A DNA stretch of 64,000 nucleotides. Source: Rhinopomastus cyanomelas (lineage: Eukaryota; Chordata; Aves; Bucerotiformes; Rhinopomastidae). Location of the stretch: the NCBI GenBank assembly GCA_013400115.1, contig VXBP01008650.1:1-64000 (forward strand), read 5' to 3'. This document shows positions 22,250 through 33,777 of this stretch, in pieces; the stretch's first letter is position 1; every line of letters starts with the position of its first letter. The translations under genes and the position numbers were made by a program. Under the pieces are notes generated by a model. It had not been told where the DNA came from and did no database searches. It saw only the letters and a list, made by a program, of their open reading frames with translations.

Positions 22250-23488
22250 ATCACCCTGACTGTGAAGGTAGTCCTCATACTGATGTGGAACCTCCTATGT
22301 TCCAGCTTACATGCATTGCCCCTCGTCCGATCACCAGATGACACTGAGAAGAGCCTGGCTCCATCCTCCTGACACCCACAATTCACATATTTATAGACAT
22401 TAATGAGGTCACCCCTCAGTCTNNNNNNNNNNNNNNNNNNNNNNNNNNNNNNNNNNNNNNNNNNNNNNNNNNNNNNNNNNNNNNNNNNNNNNNNNNNNNN
22501 NNNNNNNNNNNNNNNNNNNNNNNNNNNNNNNNNNNNNNNNNNNNNNNNNNNNNNNNNNNNNNNNNNNNNNNNNNNNNNNNNNNNNNNNNNNNNNNNNNNN
22601 NNNNNNNNNNNNNNNNNNNNNNNNNNNNNNNNNNNNNNNNNNNNNNNNNNNNNNNNNNNNNNNNNNNNNNNNNNNNNNNNNNNNNNNNNNNNNNNNNNNN
22701 NNNNNNNNNNNNNNNNNNNNNNNNNNNNNNNNNNNNNNNNNNNNNNNNNNNNNNNNNNNNNNNNNNNNNNNNNNNNNNNNNNNNNNNNNNNNNNNNNNNN
22801 NNNNNNNNNNNNNNNNNNNNNNNNNNNNNNNNNNNNNNNNNNNNNNNNNNNNNNNNNNNNNNNNNNNNNNNNNNNNNNNNNNNNNNNNNNNNNNNNNNNN
22901 NNNNNNNNNNNNNNNNNNNNNNNNNNNNNNNNNNNNNNNNNNNNNNNNNNNNNNNNNNNNNNCACAACAGTGTCACCCATGCCAACCTGACCCTTAATCC
23001 GCACCCACAATCTCTCAACCCTCTCTTCATCCACCCCTGGACAGAACTCAATACATTCCAGTTGCTCTCTCACATAGACAGCAGCTCCTCCATCCCGCCT
23101 TGCTGACCTGTCCCTCCTAAAACGGACACAGCCATCCATGACCACATTTCAGTCATGCGAACTTTACCACCATGTCTCTGTAATTGCCACCAGATCATAA
23201 NTGTTCAACATCCACCTCACTACTCAATCATGTCTTACCACAGCTTTATAATCACCCCAAGTGGCCATCACCTCCTTCCATGACCTATAGGCTTTCTTCT
23301 TCNTTTCTAACTCCTCCTGCTTATTCCCCATGCTGCATGCATTGGTGTACAGGCATTTCAGGGAGTGAGAGGAGTGCTCATTTCATCCTAGGACAGCGAG
23401 ACGCCACTTGGTTTTTATTAAGACCAGAGCTCTGTCCCACTGGTGCTTGCCCATCAACTATCCCACACCGCCTTCAATGTATTTTAAA
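22250..23488 (-). mobile_element. CR1 nested in an older CR1, minus strand, with assembly gap
   Basis: The left piece (22251-22422) is CR1 3' region starting at TCACCCTGACTGTGAAGG, so its last roughly 180 bases are missing. After the N run, the right piece (22963-23380) encodes the start of the ORF2 endonuclease in reverse: LKCLYTNACSMGNKQEE near 23300-23350 and RFRRDRSARRDGGAAVYVRE near 23060-23130. Two single Ns (23201, 23303) break it. It reaches further 5' than most CR1 copies here. The missing 3' end argues against a simple insertion or points to misassembly. Confidence 0.75.
22423..22962. other. Assembly gap, 540 Ns
   Basis: Unsequenced bases lie inside the nested CR1. The flanks are the 3' end and the 5' endonuclease part of the same orientation, which are about 2 kb apart in a full CR1. 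The true gap may therefore be longer than 540 bases, or the element has an internal deletion. Confidence 0.98.
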
Positions 23489-23835
23489 GTCTCTCTGAAG
23501 AGCCTGCCTACTCTCTGGCACATTAACTCTACCACCTAACTTGGTGTCACCTGCAAACCTACTGATACACTCTATGTTCTTATTGACATCATCAATAAAG
23601 ATATTGAACAGAGATGGTCCCAACACTGAGCCCTGAGGCACACCACTTGTTACAGGCCGCCAGCTGGATTCCATGAACCACTGGTATTTGGGCCTGGCTG
23701 TTAAACCAGTGTTTTATCCAGCATATTGTGTGCTCGTGCAAGTTATGAGCAGCCAGCTTATCTGTGGGTAACAGTGTCAAAGGCTTTTCAAAAGTCCAGG
23801 TAGACAATATCTACAGTCTTTCCCTCATCCAATGG

Positions 23836-24399
23836 TCAGGTCATCCCGTCATAGAAGAAGATCAGGTTTGTCAGGCAGGAGTTGCCCTTAATAAAACCAT
23901 GTTGACTGGGCCTGGTCCCCTGGTTGTCCTGTACGTGAAGTACGAGGGCACTTAAGATGATGTGTTCAATGACCTTCCCTGGTACCAAAGTCAGACTGAC
24001 AGGCTTATAGTTTCCCCCATCTTCCTTTCTGCCCTTCTTGTAGATGGATGTTACATTTGCCACCTTCCAGTCCATTGAGACCTCCCCAGCTAGCCAGGAT
24101 TTTGAGTAAATAATGGAAAGTGGCTTGGTGAGCACGTCTGTCAACTCTTTCAGCACCCTTGGGTTCAACCCATCTGGCCCCATAGACTTGTTTATGTCTG
24201 AGTGGTGTAGCAGGTCGCTGACCACTTGCTTTCCAACTGTGATGGCCTCATTTGGCTTCCCCTCTCTGTCTCCCAGCTCATAAGGTCTGTTGTCCAGGGT
24301 GCACTTAGTTCCACTGCTAAAAACTGAGGCAAAGTAGGCATTGAGCACTTCAGCCTTTTCCACATCATCCATTACTAGGTTTCCCTCTGGATCCAACAT
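23836..24399 (-). pseudogene. CR1 ORF2 fragment upstream of the RT core, 187 codons open
   Basis: Residues near the start read KAEVLNAYFASVFSS, the middle has KSMGPDGLNPRVLKEL, and the end has SQHGFIKGNSCLTNL, all typical of the CR1 stretch leading into the RT domain. The frame stays open for 187 codons, then breaks; the RT core continues in other frames at 23592-23807 and 23474-23674. It is a remnant of the outer CR1 at 21453-24920. Confidence 0.8.
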
Positions 24400-26147
24400 A
24401 GGATGGAGATTTTCCCTGGTCCCCTTTTTGTTATTAATGTCTTTATAGAGACTTTTTTTATTATCCTTAACAGCTGTAGCTAAGTTGAGCTCTAGCTATT
24501 CTTTGACCCTCCTGATTTTCTTTCTGCAGAGTTTGGCTACATCCTTAAATTCTTCAGGCGTGGCCTGCCCCCTCTTTCAGAGGTCATAGACTCTCTTTTT
24601 GTTCTTGAGGTGAGTCCAGAGATCCCTGCTTAGCCAAGCTGATCTCCTTCCCCGCCTACTCTTCTTTCATGTCATTGGGAAAGCCTGCTCCTGTGCCCTT
24701 AAGACTTCACTCTTGAAGTATGTCCAGCCATCCTGGACTCCTGTCGTCCTCCGGAAGTCTAAGATAACAGTTTCAGTAGTCCATCTCCTTGTTTTCCCAA
24801 GGATTGAAAACTCAATTAACTCATGATGTCTGTGCCCTAGATGACCTCCAACCTTTACTTCTTTCACAAGATCTTCCCTGTTCATAAGAACCAGGTCCAA
24901 GAGGGCATCTTCCATGAAACTAAAAACTTAAGTTTTCTTGATGTGTAGGAAAGACAGATATATACTACTACTGAAACGTGTCACATAATGTAATTTTTTT
25001 CTGTGATTTTTAGTGTCACTAATGTAAAATTTGCCCTTTTCTTTGCAGCTTTATTTTTATAAAGACCTGTATTATGAAGATTTCAGAAATGATAGAGTGA
25101 GCTTTTGTGAAAGACTAGTGACTTATGGCAGTCTGAAGTATCAGTTTTGCTAACTGTATCAGTGAACTCTCTAGCTTGTGTGAAGTGTTCCTATTATAAA
25201 CTCTTGAAGCTTAGACCAGACTGCTGTTTTACTGAAACTGAAAATTGCCAGCATGCTATTTATTATTTCTGCTGGAGTGAGTTTTCAATTTTGTTTTTTC
25301 TGTAGCATTAAAGTAGAGTAGTGGTCTTATAAAAATAAAACTTACCTATAGTAAGCCCTTCAGATAAAGAGGGTGAATCCAGCCTAATCAAAAACAAACC
25401 AAGCAAATATGCTCCGCTTCTTTAGTCTCTGGTCTTTATCTCTATTACTGAATTATTACTTGGGCCTTATAAAGGGGAAATGGAAATGCTTTCTGTCTGC
25501 TTGCAATACATTGGGATTTGTGAATGTAGTGTGTGATGCTGTTAAATGACTTTATTACTAATGCACTTTAAATGAACCTGAGTACCCTAAGGCTTTGGTA
25601 TCTTAATATAGTTTAAATATGTTAACAGCTTTCATGATGCTGATTAAATTAATCAAAGTAATTTTGATGACAGAATGCTCATAAAATAATTTTAGGATTT
25701 TAAAAAATTATTTATTTTAAAGAAGCTGCTGCAGATAGAGAACTGTTTCCTAGAAGTCTTTCAGATTCTCAGTAATCTGAAGTAAATAATTTCATTGTTA
25801 ACTTGCACATATATTTACCCACCTTTTTTTATACTTGTGGATGTTCTGGTGTTTTAGCTTGGTTTTATTTTAATGCTCAAGCATAGCTTCCTGTTCTTGG
25901 TTGAAACTAAAAGGATCATGGTATAATTTAAAAACTGTAACCTAACAGAGTGGAGGCAAGAGGGCCTTCCATTAAAATTCAGTGAGCTGAGAGATTCTTG
26001 ATATATTTTATATACTTGATATACTTACTTGTCCCTGCCTAATTTTTGTTGCAGTCTTAAAGTTTCACGTAGGGGCATAAGTCAAAAATATTTGGAGAAG
26101 AACCTGGTCTTTAATAGCACTTTATACTGAATATTGTCATGTTTTAC

Positions 26148-26200
26148 ACAGAGTACAGGGGGACAATCACTTCTCTGCTCCTGCTGCTGTGTTTTGATGC
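26148..26200 (-). repeat. Tiny CR1 relic
   Basis: CAGAGTACAGGGGGACAATC followed by ACTTCTCTGCTCCTGCTG matches a short piece of the CR1 C-terminal region in reverse (compare TACAGGGGGACTGTAATCTC at about 21990). About 50 bases only, with no tail. Confidence 0.55.
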
Positions 26201-28394
26201 TTTAGATATTCTTTTAACTTAAATGCTACTTAAACAGTAGGTATCTGTCTACTAGGAAATAATTTGGGAAGGTAAATTTAAATTGTTTAAGACACAGTCT
26301 ATACCTCTATTGTTCAAAACTGTTATCTTTGCTAAAGTACTAGCAGTAGTTTAAGTGGTAATAAGTAAAGCAAGGGAGCAGACTCCTAGCTTAAAAATTT
26401 GCAGAATGTTCTTATCTATGTCGATGTGTTTTGCTTATTTGAAATGTTAGAAAATTAGTGAATTGTGCTTTATGTGTTACTTTGACCTTTCCTTTGCTGT
26501 TAACAGCGCAACAGAGCCGTGAAGTGCAAGTAGTATTAATGATAAAAACAAAAATAGAAGTGTAATTTGTTTATGTAAGAAAGGATAGTTCAAATCCTGC
26601 AGGCCTGAATATTAGTAGAGCTAAATAGATACAGTTTATATATCTGGGAATAGATCCCAAATAAATCTGTTTATTGGGCTTTACACAAGGGAATAATGTT
26701 ATGCATTGCATATGAGAAGAAATAAAAGCCATATTGCAGCAGTATATTGAATGAGACTTGCAAAACCTGATGGATTATGGTTACTGAGAACCTACTACTC
26801 TGAGTTGGTAAAAGGAAATTAGAAAGCTCTTTATGTGGGAATAGGAGAGAAATTGAGAATTCTGTACAAGGTCCTTCAGCAGGAAATCAACACAAGGGAA
26901 TAGCGGGGTTTGGAAATTTTGGAAAGATGGGTAGAAACTGAACTTGTACTCTATACAGCTTCAGGGAGACTGGAACCCAGATGTATTTTATTCCTGAATT
27001 GCCAGGTTCTAAGCAATCTAGAAACCATGCTTTCAGTGACAAACAAAGAATACCCCTTGGAGCTGAAGAAAATTAAAGTGTCATGTTTCCAAAGGGCTAT
27101 AAAATTTTGGGTAGCAAAATCACTCACACAATAATCACTGCTTGCCTTTCTCTTCTGCTGCTCTACATAGTAGCTCGTCTCCTGCTCCAGCTTCCCAATT
27201 CTCTGTGTGCATGCACTCCCTAACTGTGCTTGCAATGCTCTTTACTTGGGAAGTAAACCAGAGCTTTAGCTGTTCCGCTTGTGCAGCAGATGGTGTGAAA
27301 CACAATCCTCGCGCAGTTTATTCAGCTGCAAAATAAACCCTGTTGCAAAGCTAAGCCGTAGCTAGTTGTTGAATACCCTAGGTAAAATACAGAGCGAAAG
27401 ATTGTTGGTTCATGAAGAACCTGGTGCCCTCGGGGTGCCAGGGCATTGGAGCAATGCCAGACGGACTGGAGCAAACCAGGGTGAAGTGAGGTTGGCTTTT
27501 TTGTTCTTGGGACAAGAGATGTCTGTTCTTACATGTGTACTTAAATGTTCCTCTCCCTTACCTTCTTAAGGGTTGCTGGCACTGCACAAACAGAGGCTTT
27601 AAAACTTGTTTATACTCAGCAGAAAAAATTTTTAATTAAAAACCAGTTTTTCTGTGGTATCTGGTTTTCTTATCTCTACAAACTTCAGAGGACAGTCAAG
27701 AGGTTTTTTGACTTAAATTGTCTACAGATTTTATTTTGCTCTGTTTAGAGATGCTTGAATAGAATTCATGGCAGTAAGTAATGTGAAAGACTGAGAAATT
27801 AAATTAGCTTTTACTACAGAGGGGCGTAACCTGGCAAACAGCTCAGACAAGCAAATTGAATTTGCCTTGGTTTCATGTCCGACTGCTCCTCCTCAGTCTG
27901 CACCACAGCGTGGGATGCAGCTCTGCGCAGTCTCCTCAGCTGCTCTGGTGTAGCATGTGGAGATTGCAATCTCTTTCTTCTTTTGAAAGGTACCAGAGCA
28001 TAATTCTGGGAAGAGTTTGTATTTTCAGAGCAGTTGTCTTTGTACTGCACTGATGAACTCTGTAGATAGATACCAAATAAAAAATACAGTTTATACTTTT
28101 TTGTTACCTTTAGTTTGAACTTCTTATCTTGTATCATGTTATCTCATCAATAACTGACTAGAAACAGACTTCCTGTAGGGCTAATTGTATTTCATTTTGG
28201 TAGGGCTGTTATCTGGCTGACCTTAAACTGATCTTACACTAATACTGCTGACATAGCACATAAAAATTTCATTTAATACAATATTTAACCCAAAGATCCT
28301 AAAGCAACTTCCATCAACAAAATTACCTCAGGGCCTAATGAAGAGCTTAAATCCAAGAAATCTTGGGATGTATATTTATTTTCTATTCTTTATT

Positions 28395-28428
28395 TTCTTT
28401 ATTTTCTAAGATTCTTTATTTTCTAAGA
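28395..28428 (+). repeat. Perfect 17-bp direct duplication
   Basis: TTCTTTATTTTCTAAGA occurs twice head to tail, in a T-rich stretch that starts with more TTTATTTTC-like units. It looks like replication slippage. Confidence 0.85.
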
Positions 28429-28697
28429 TTCCTGCTTTGATTGGCTTTCCATGTCCAAGTCATTGTTCATCCAAATATGCTCAGCAATTATTGCTGTTCC
28501 CATATAAGCAATCTGTGGTTGATTTTAGATTAATTTGGGTATTCTCAGTCTGGCTTTTGCTTCAGAGATTCATCACTTTACTAGCACTAATTAGAAGAAA
28601 AATCCACAGCTTTATGGGCCATGAAGAACAAGCTGTTCTGTTATCCATAAGCTGGCAGAACTTTGAAGTGAAAGTTTTCCCCGTGTGTGCAGGAGAG

Positions 28698-29142
28698 CAC
28701 TTGACAGTACTAGAAAACAGAACAGCGAGGATGATGAAGGAAGTAGAACACCTTCCTTAAGAGGAGAGGGCGAGGGAGCTGGTTCTCTTTAGAGGAGACT
28801 GAGGGGTGACTTCCTTAATGTTGTTAAAATTTGTGAGGGGTGGGTGTCAGGAGGATGGAGCCAGGCTCTTCTCATTGTCGTCTAGTGCTAGGACAAGGGC
28901 CAGTGAGTGTAAGCTGGAACATAAAAGGTTCCATATAAATATGAGAAGGAACTTCTTCCCAGTGAGGGTGATGGAGCACTGGAATAGGCTGCCCAGGGTA
29001 GTTGTGGAGTCTCCTCTGGAGATGTTTAAAACCCACCTGGATGTGTTCCTGTGTGACTTTGGTGTAGGTGATCCTACTGTGTCAGGGGGATTGGACTAGA
29101 TGATCTTTCAAGGTCCCTTCCAATCCCTGATACTCTGTGAAA
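28698..29142 (+). mobile_element. CR1 3' fragment, plus strand, complete tail region
   Basis: Runs from the ORF2 C-terminal region (GATGATGAAGGAAGTAGAAC) to GGATTGGACTAGATGATC and a degraded ATACTCTGTGAA tail. A 97-codon frame at 28806-29099 reads CKLEHKRFHINMRRNFF, then VRVMEHWNRLPR and THLDVFLCDFG. It is 5'-truncated, with moderate divergence. Confidence 0.92.
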
Positions 29143-32100
29143 GCCAGAGTTTTCACAAACTTTGTGCTGTGTATATATGTATTTTTTTAAAAATGAATAT
29201 TGTTGAACATGCAGATTAGTTCATTAAGACTTTAGTGTCAAATATTGGATGTGACTTGGTGAATAGGAAAAGGTGCGCAACGAATCACATATCTTGTACC
29301 TTTGTTGAAGGCTGAGAATTTTAACAAAATAATCTGTTAGGATTTTACTGCGTCAAGGTGCTTCTGGTATATGTTGAACTAGACAGCTGAAGGACACTTT
29401 GTTCTCTCTAAAGGGAAAAAAGGATGGCTGGCCTCCTACAAGCCAGGAGATCCTGGCACTTAGAGCTGGAAGATGTTAATCAAGACACTGTCAAAGAGAC
29501 AACTCGAGGTCTGTGTGTCCCTTAGTTGAACTGTCCTCATTATACCCTCATTATAATACTAAAACTCACACACACAAGTCACATAGCCCATGACCTAGGT
29601 GAATCTCCCCCCACTGCTTAACATACATAGTAAAAAGTAGGCATACTGCTAATTTTAATATGAAATGATGAATTATTTAGCCAATTGACTTTAGGATTGA
29701 AGTTGTAATCACCACTAGAAAATTGCTGAATAACAATTGTATTCACTAAGCTAATATATACTGTATAAATGAACGAATGCTTTCATAGTTCTGAGAGTGA
29801 ACTTTGCAGATGTCCACTTAACTCCCAGCTTTGTGCAAACCTGTGAAACCAAAATAGCTCAGCTCAGCTCAGTGTGTGGGATTGTCTGTTAACATTCCAT
29901 ACAAAAGAAGCCAGATTTTGGGATAACACTATGAAACCTCTTTGGAAATGGTTCCTTTCCCATTCTGTACTACTGCTTATCGTTAGCGCGATGTGACTGT
30001 GTTGATGTCAGGATTTTCAAGATACTATTTTTATTAATGATGGCCAGTCGGTGTAGATAAGGGTAAGAGTTCTCTGTTTCCTCTGCACAATATCAAAATA
30101 GCTTGCCAACTTCCAGTTATATGACTAATTATGCATGAACCATTATGTAAAACCCCGTGATGTCATATCTGTCTCTGGGGATATAGCTTGGTGGGTTCTA
30201 CTGGCCTCTCTCCTGTTTGAGAAGCTGGATGCTGTGGGATGTGGGGAAAGGATGGCTGCCAGTGCCGAAGCTCTATCAGATATTCCTTTTTGTAGGAATT
30301 TTTACGTCCTTAATTTTCTTCCGCTTGCAAACCAGAGCAGAAGTATGTATCTAAATTGCTTTCATTGTCTTGGTGCATGATGGGACTAGGTGTACTCTGT
30401 TTAGAAAGTCTCTTCAGTTGCAGCTGCCTGAGGGCTCTCCAGAGCATGTCCCAGAGGCTTTTCACCTCCTTCCTCAAAGGCTTCTTTAAAGCACTGTACC
30501 ATGTGTGAAACTTATTCCAGAATTGGTAGAAAGAGGCAGAATCAAGCTATTCTATAATTACACACCTGAGAAAATCAGGCTTTTAAAGCATGCAATATAA
30601 AGATGTTTTCTACAGAATAAGTGAATATATTCTGCTATGAAATACACATTTTTATATGGTTCTTGGTGCACTAGTGGTTGACATGACATTAGGTTATGCT
30701 GGTTATTGCCAGATAGCTTCATCATTTAAGGCTGCTTAGCTGAGTTGTTTTTGTCTTCCCTGTGCACTGAGAAAGCTGATTTCCATATTCTTTCTCATGT
30801 CTGGAGTCTGCATCATGTAGTAGTGTGAGATGAGAACAAAAGATACTGTATTCCTGTCTCATTATTTTGCCTTTAACTCCTCAATTACTGGTTAATCGTG
30901 TTTGTATCATCTGAACATGAGAAGTTGATTATTGTTGAGATCAAAGCAAACTGTAGTGATAGAGTGCCTAATTAGCAGATGCATTTGCAAGATGCCAGTT
31001 TGGGATGGTAGAGAAGTAGAGTTTAGGCCTCTTTGTGTTGGTTATAAAAGCAGCTTGAATGTTGTTAAAAGTTATTTGTCTTAGTGTAAAATCAAATGTA
31101 GAGAAAATGAGTATGCATATTGAAGTTCTGATGTAAGTCCTTAAGAAATACCCCAAGAAATGTTGAAGTACCTGACTCAGGTATACTTGGCAGTGTTAAC
31201 TGCAGAAGTGCACTTGAAAGAGCTTACCTGGACTCAGTTGAATGCTTAAGTTTAATCAGCTGATTATTTAAATGTGAGCTCTGTGAGGCTGCAAGCCTAT
31301 TGTTGCTTTTACCCAAGCTTGCTAATGAAAACTGTCTCTGCAGTGTATTTATAAATAAATTATTATTGCACACCAAAACCGTATTCTCTGTACTCCTAAA
31401 GACTAGGCTTCCCTTTTCACAATAATCTGACTGCATGCAGGTGAAAATTACACCTGTTTGCTCCAAGATAGATGCTTTAACACAAGCTGAAGCTTGAGAA
31501 ATATTTGAGAGGAAGGAAAAACTCTTTCTGTGTTTAATCCTTAAAATTACGGTTGAAGACTTGAATGGAAATATTTGTAGATCTTTTCCAGTGAAAGCAG
31601 AGGCGGCAGGCTTTTCTATTAAGAAATGTCACCTTTTTAAGAATTACTTGTATGTACTATACTTTGTATGGTTACAATTAATCTCTTTTATTATGTGTCA
31701 TCGCATGAAGCAAAAATATGGGTCATAGTACGGGCTGCAGTGAAAGTAGTGTGTTGACCCATCATTTCATGCTTGTCATTTTCAGTAGTTACTGGGCACT
31801 TTATAGTGCCATGGAAAGTATTTGTTATGTTGAGATAGTATACAGTTGAGAGTCACGGGTACTGGCAGCTGCTTGAAGTAGCTGTTCACATAATAGCGGA
31901 CTTTGTGAAGCTCTCAAAATTAGACCGTATGTGTGCTGGGTGCAACTTGGTTGCAATTCTGCCAGTATTTAGAATTGCACTTGTGACCTAGCTCTTGGTG
32001 TGCAAGACTCTTGTATTGCAAAATCGACTCTATCAAAAGGCACAATTGTCTCATGGTCACGTAGATGTAGTCTAATTTAATGTTCTGTCTGAACCTTATA

Positions 32101-32533
32101 GTTCATTTTTTTCTCCCGTTATCAGAGCTTCAGAGCTGATCCTTAATTTTATTCAAGAACACTTACAAAACAGACAGGGTTGTGTTGTGCAATGGACCAG
32201 CAGTGTGCAAATTTTGGAGCTGTGTGTTAGGATTTAAGGAGAAAAGCCTCTTTTTGTTTATGAGATAAAGAAAAGGAAGCAGCAGAATGTGCCCACTGCT
32301 AAGCTCACTGATAAGTATCTCAAACTAATTATTTTGCTGAGTTGTATTTCAGTAGAGATGAGAGGTGTGGAATTAAGAGTTGTAAAGGATAACTTCAGGC
32401 TGTGGGGTTTTTTTACCCCTTAGATACTCCTGTCACAGGCTAGCTAACACTGCTGTTGCAGTAGACATTTTTGGTGTGTAAAAACTTAAGAAAAAAACAA
32501 CAACCAAAAACCTCAAACCTGAAACCCAAACAT

Positions 32534-32642
32534 TGTGTTCCTGTGTAGCTTGGTCTAGGTGATCCTGCTGATGCAGGAAAATTGGACTAGATGGTTTTTC
32601 GAGGTCCCTTCCAGTCCCTAATGATTCTATGATTCTATGATT
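32534..32642 (+). mobile_element. CR1 3'-end fragment, plus strand, about 110 bp
   Basis: TGTGTTCCTGTGTAGCTTGG, GGTGATCCTGCTGATGCAGG, then ATTGGACTAGATGG and the tail ATGATTCTATGATTCTATGA. A very short 5'-truncated insertion with an intact tail. Confidence 0.92.
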
Positions 32643-32908
32643 GTCCTTGCTCCTGAAATCTGAATAAAACTAGAGAAATATGCTGGTGATCCCAAATATC
32701 TTTCAAATATTTTATTGCTGTCAGAGTACTTCAGTAACAGATTGCAAGTCATCAAAATATAAATGTAACTCCAGCGAGTGTTTGTTAGTAGAAGAACTTG
32801 GAATAAATTCTGTATTGTCTTTTAAGGGTCTTTCAGTGAAATAAATTTGCTCCAAGCATGGAAATTATATTTATTTCTTGGAGAAAAGCTAACTGTGTGA
32901 TGACATAC

Positions 32909-33772
32909 TGTGCTGGTTTGAGGGTTAAAGGCAGAACCCTCCAGAACGGATTGTTAGATTCCCCTCCCACCAATACAGGAAGGGAATATAAATGAATTCA
33001 AAAACTAGTAAAATTTATTTGTAAATTGTAAAATTTATTCAAAATGAAATAAATTTAAAAGAAAGAAAAATGACAATAGAAAAACCTCACCGTAAAGAAA
33101 AGGGAAATTTAAGGAGATGGTATAAAGGAAGAATTAGGTACAAAAGGCAATTGCATGTAGTTCTGGCCTCCAGGCGGAAGGGGGTGCATGCTGCAGGGTG
33201 GCAGCAATGGGCACTTGCACCTGGCTGCTTCAGCGTCCACGCAGGAAGAGAAGGAAGGAAAGGAAAAGGCATGGGCTAGTTGCGTGCCTTTCCACCATAT
33301 GTACCCGGCATTTGGTGATCAGGACTTTGCTGGCACTCCACTCTGCTGGCATTCACCTGGCAATCGCGGAGCCAAATCCTCACCGTGCTCTTCCTCCTCA
33401 TGAAAAACGCAGCCGCACTTAGAACTGGTTAAAGTCAAAAAGCAAAGTGCGAAATCTCCTGATGATCTACCACCAACATTTGATAAAAGCTTAACTAGCA
33501 CCACAGAAAGAGTAAAGGATATCTCGCAGGAGAAGGCAGGCAGGCAGACTAAGAATCAGAGCGTGCGGCTGTGCACCCTCTCTCCTCCATGGCTGGCAGG
33601 GGACTGCCTTAGCCACCTCCTATCCCCCTCTCCTGCTGCTTCCAGATTGTCCCTCCAGTACTAGAGTGTCCCGTCGTCCCCCCCCACCCCGGCACTTTAC
33701 CCCACATTTCTATTTCCAGAGGGGAGTGGTTTGGGAGATACATCAGTTTTTCCTAAAACCTAACCCATCACA
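32909..33772 (-). mobile_element. Solo LTR of an endogenous retrovirus, 864 bp, perfect 5-bp target duplication
   Basis: The element is bounded by TGTGCTGG at the left and ATCACA at the right, so it has TG/CA ends. The host pentamer CATAC flanks it exactly on both sides (32904-32908 and 33773-33777). Read on the minus strand it starts TGTGATGGGTTAGG and has AATAAA signals near its far end, which sets the orientation. No internal retroviral coding sequence is present, so it is a solo LTR left by recombination between two LTRs. A 5-bp duplication suits ERVL-like or some class II elements; the family is inferred. It lies antisense within a MAST4 intron. Confidence 0.88.
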
Positions 33773-33777
33773 CATAC

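Larger units (their letters stand above)
21453..24920 (-). mobile_element. Old CR1 LINE, minus strand, split by a nested CR1
   Basis: The left part (21453-22250) starts ACAGAATCACAGAATCAC and GGCTGGAAAAGACCCC, a CR1 subfamily unlike the young copies. It runs through the C-terminal region to CATTGCTCCA. The right part (23488-24920) resumes with CTCTCTGAAGAGCCTGCC, the next expected CR1 segment, and continues through RT and linker. Collinearity on both sides shows one element interrupted at about 22250-23488. The RT frames are broken; the catalytic box reads FAGD (23474-23674), and an Asp is lost. Confidence 0.85.
24921..32908. other. MAST4 intron, mostly unique sequence
   Basis: AT-rich with CR1 pieces at 26148, 28698 and 32534 and the 17-bp duplication at 28395. 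An antisense frame at 27814-28137 has an Arg/Glu-rich end (KRRKRLQS, EQLRRLRRAA), but no splice sites or homology that I recognise. Nothing else is supportable. Confidence 0.6.

Noticed and set aside
22403..22990. 195-codon plus-strand frame over the gap
   Set aside because: It consists almost wholly of Ns and has no real sequence behind it.
22117..23145. 342-codon antisense frame spanning the N run
   Set aside because: Most of the frame is Ns. The readable ends belong to different parts of CR1 ORF2, so it is not one open frame.
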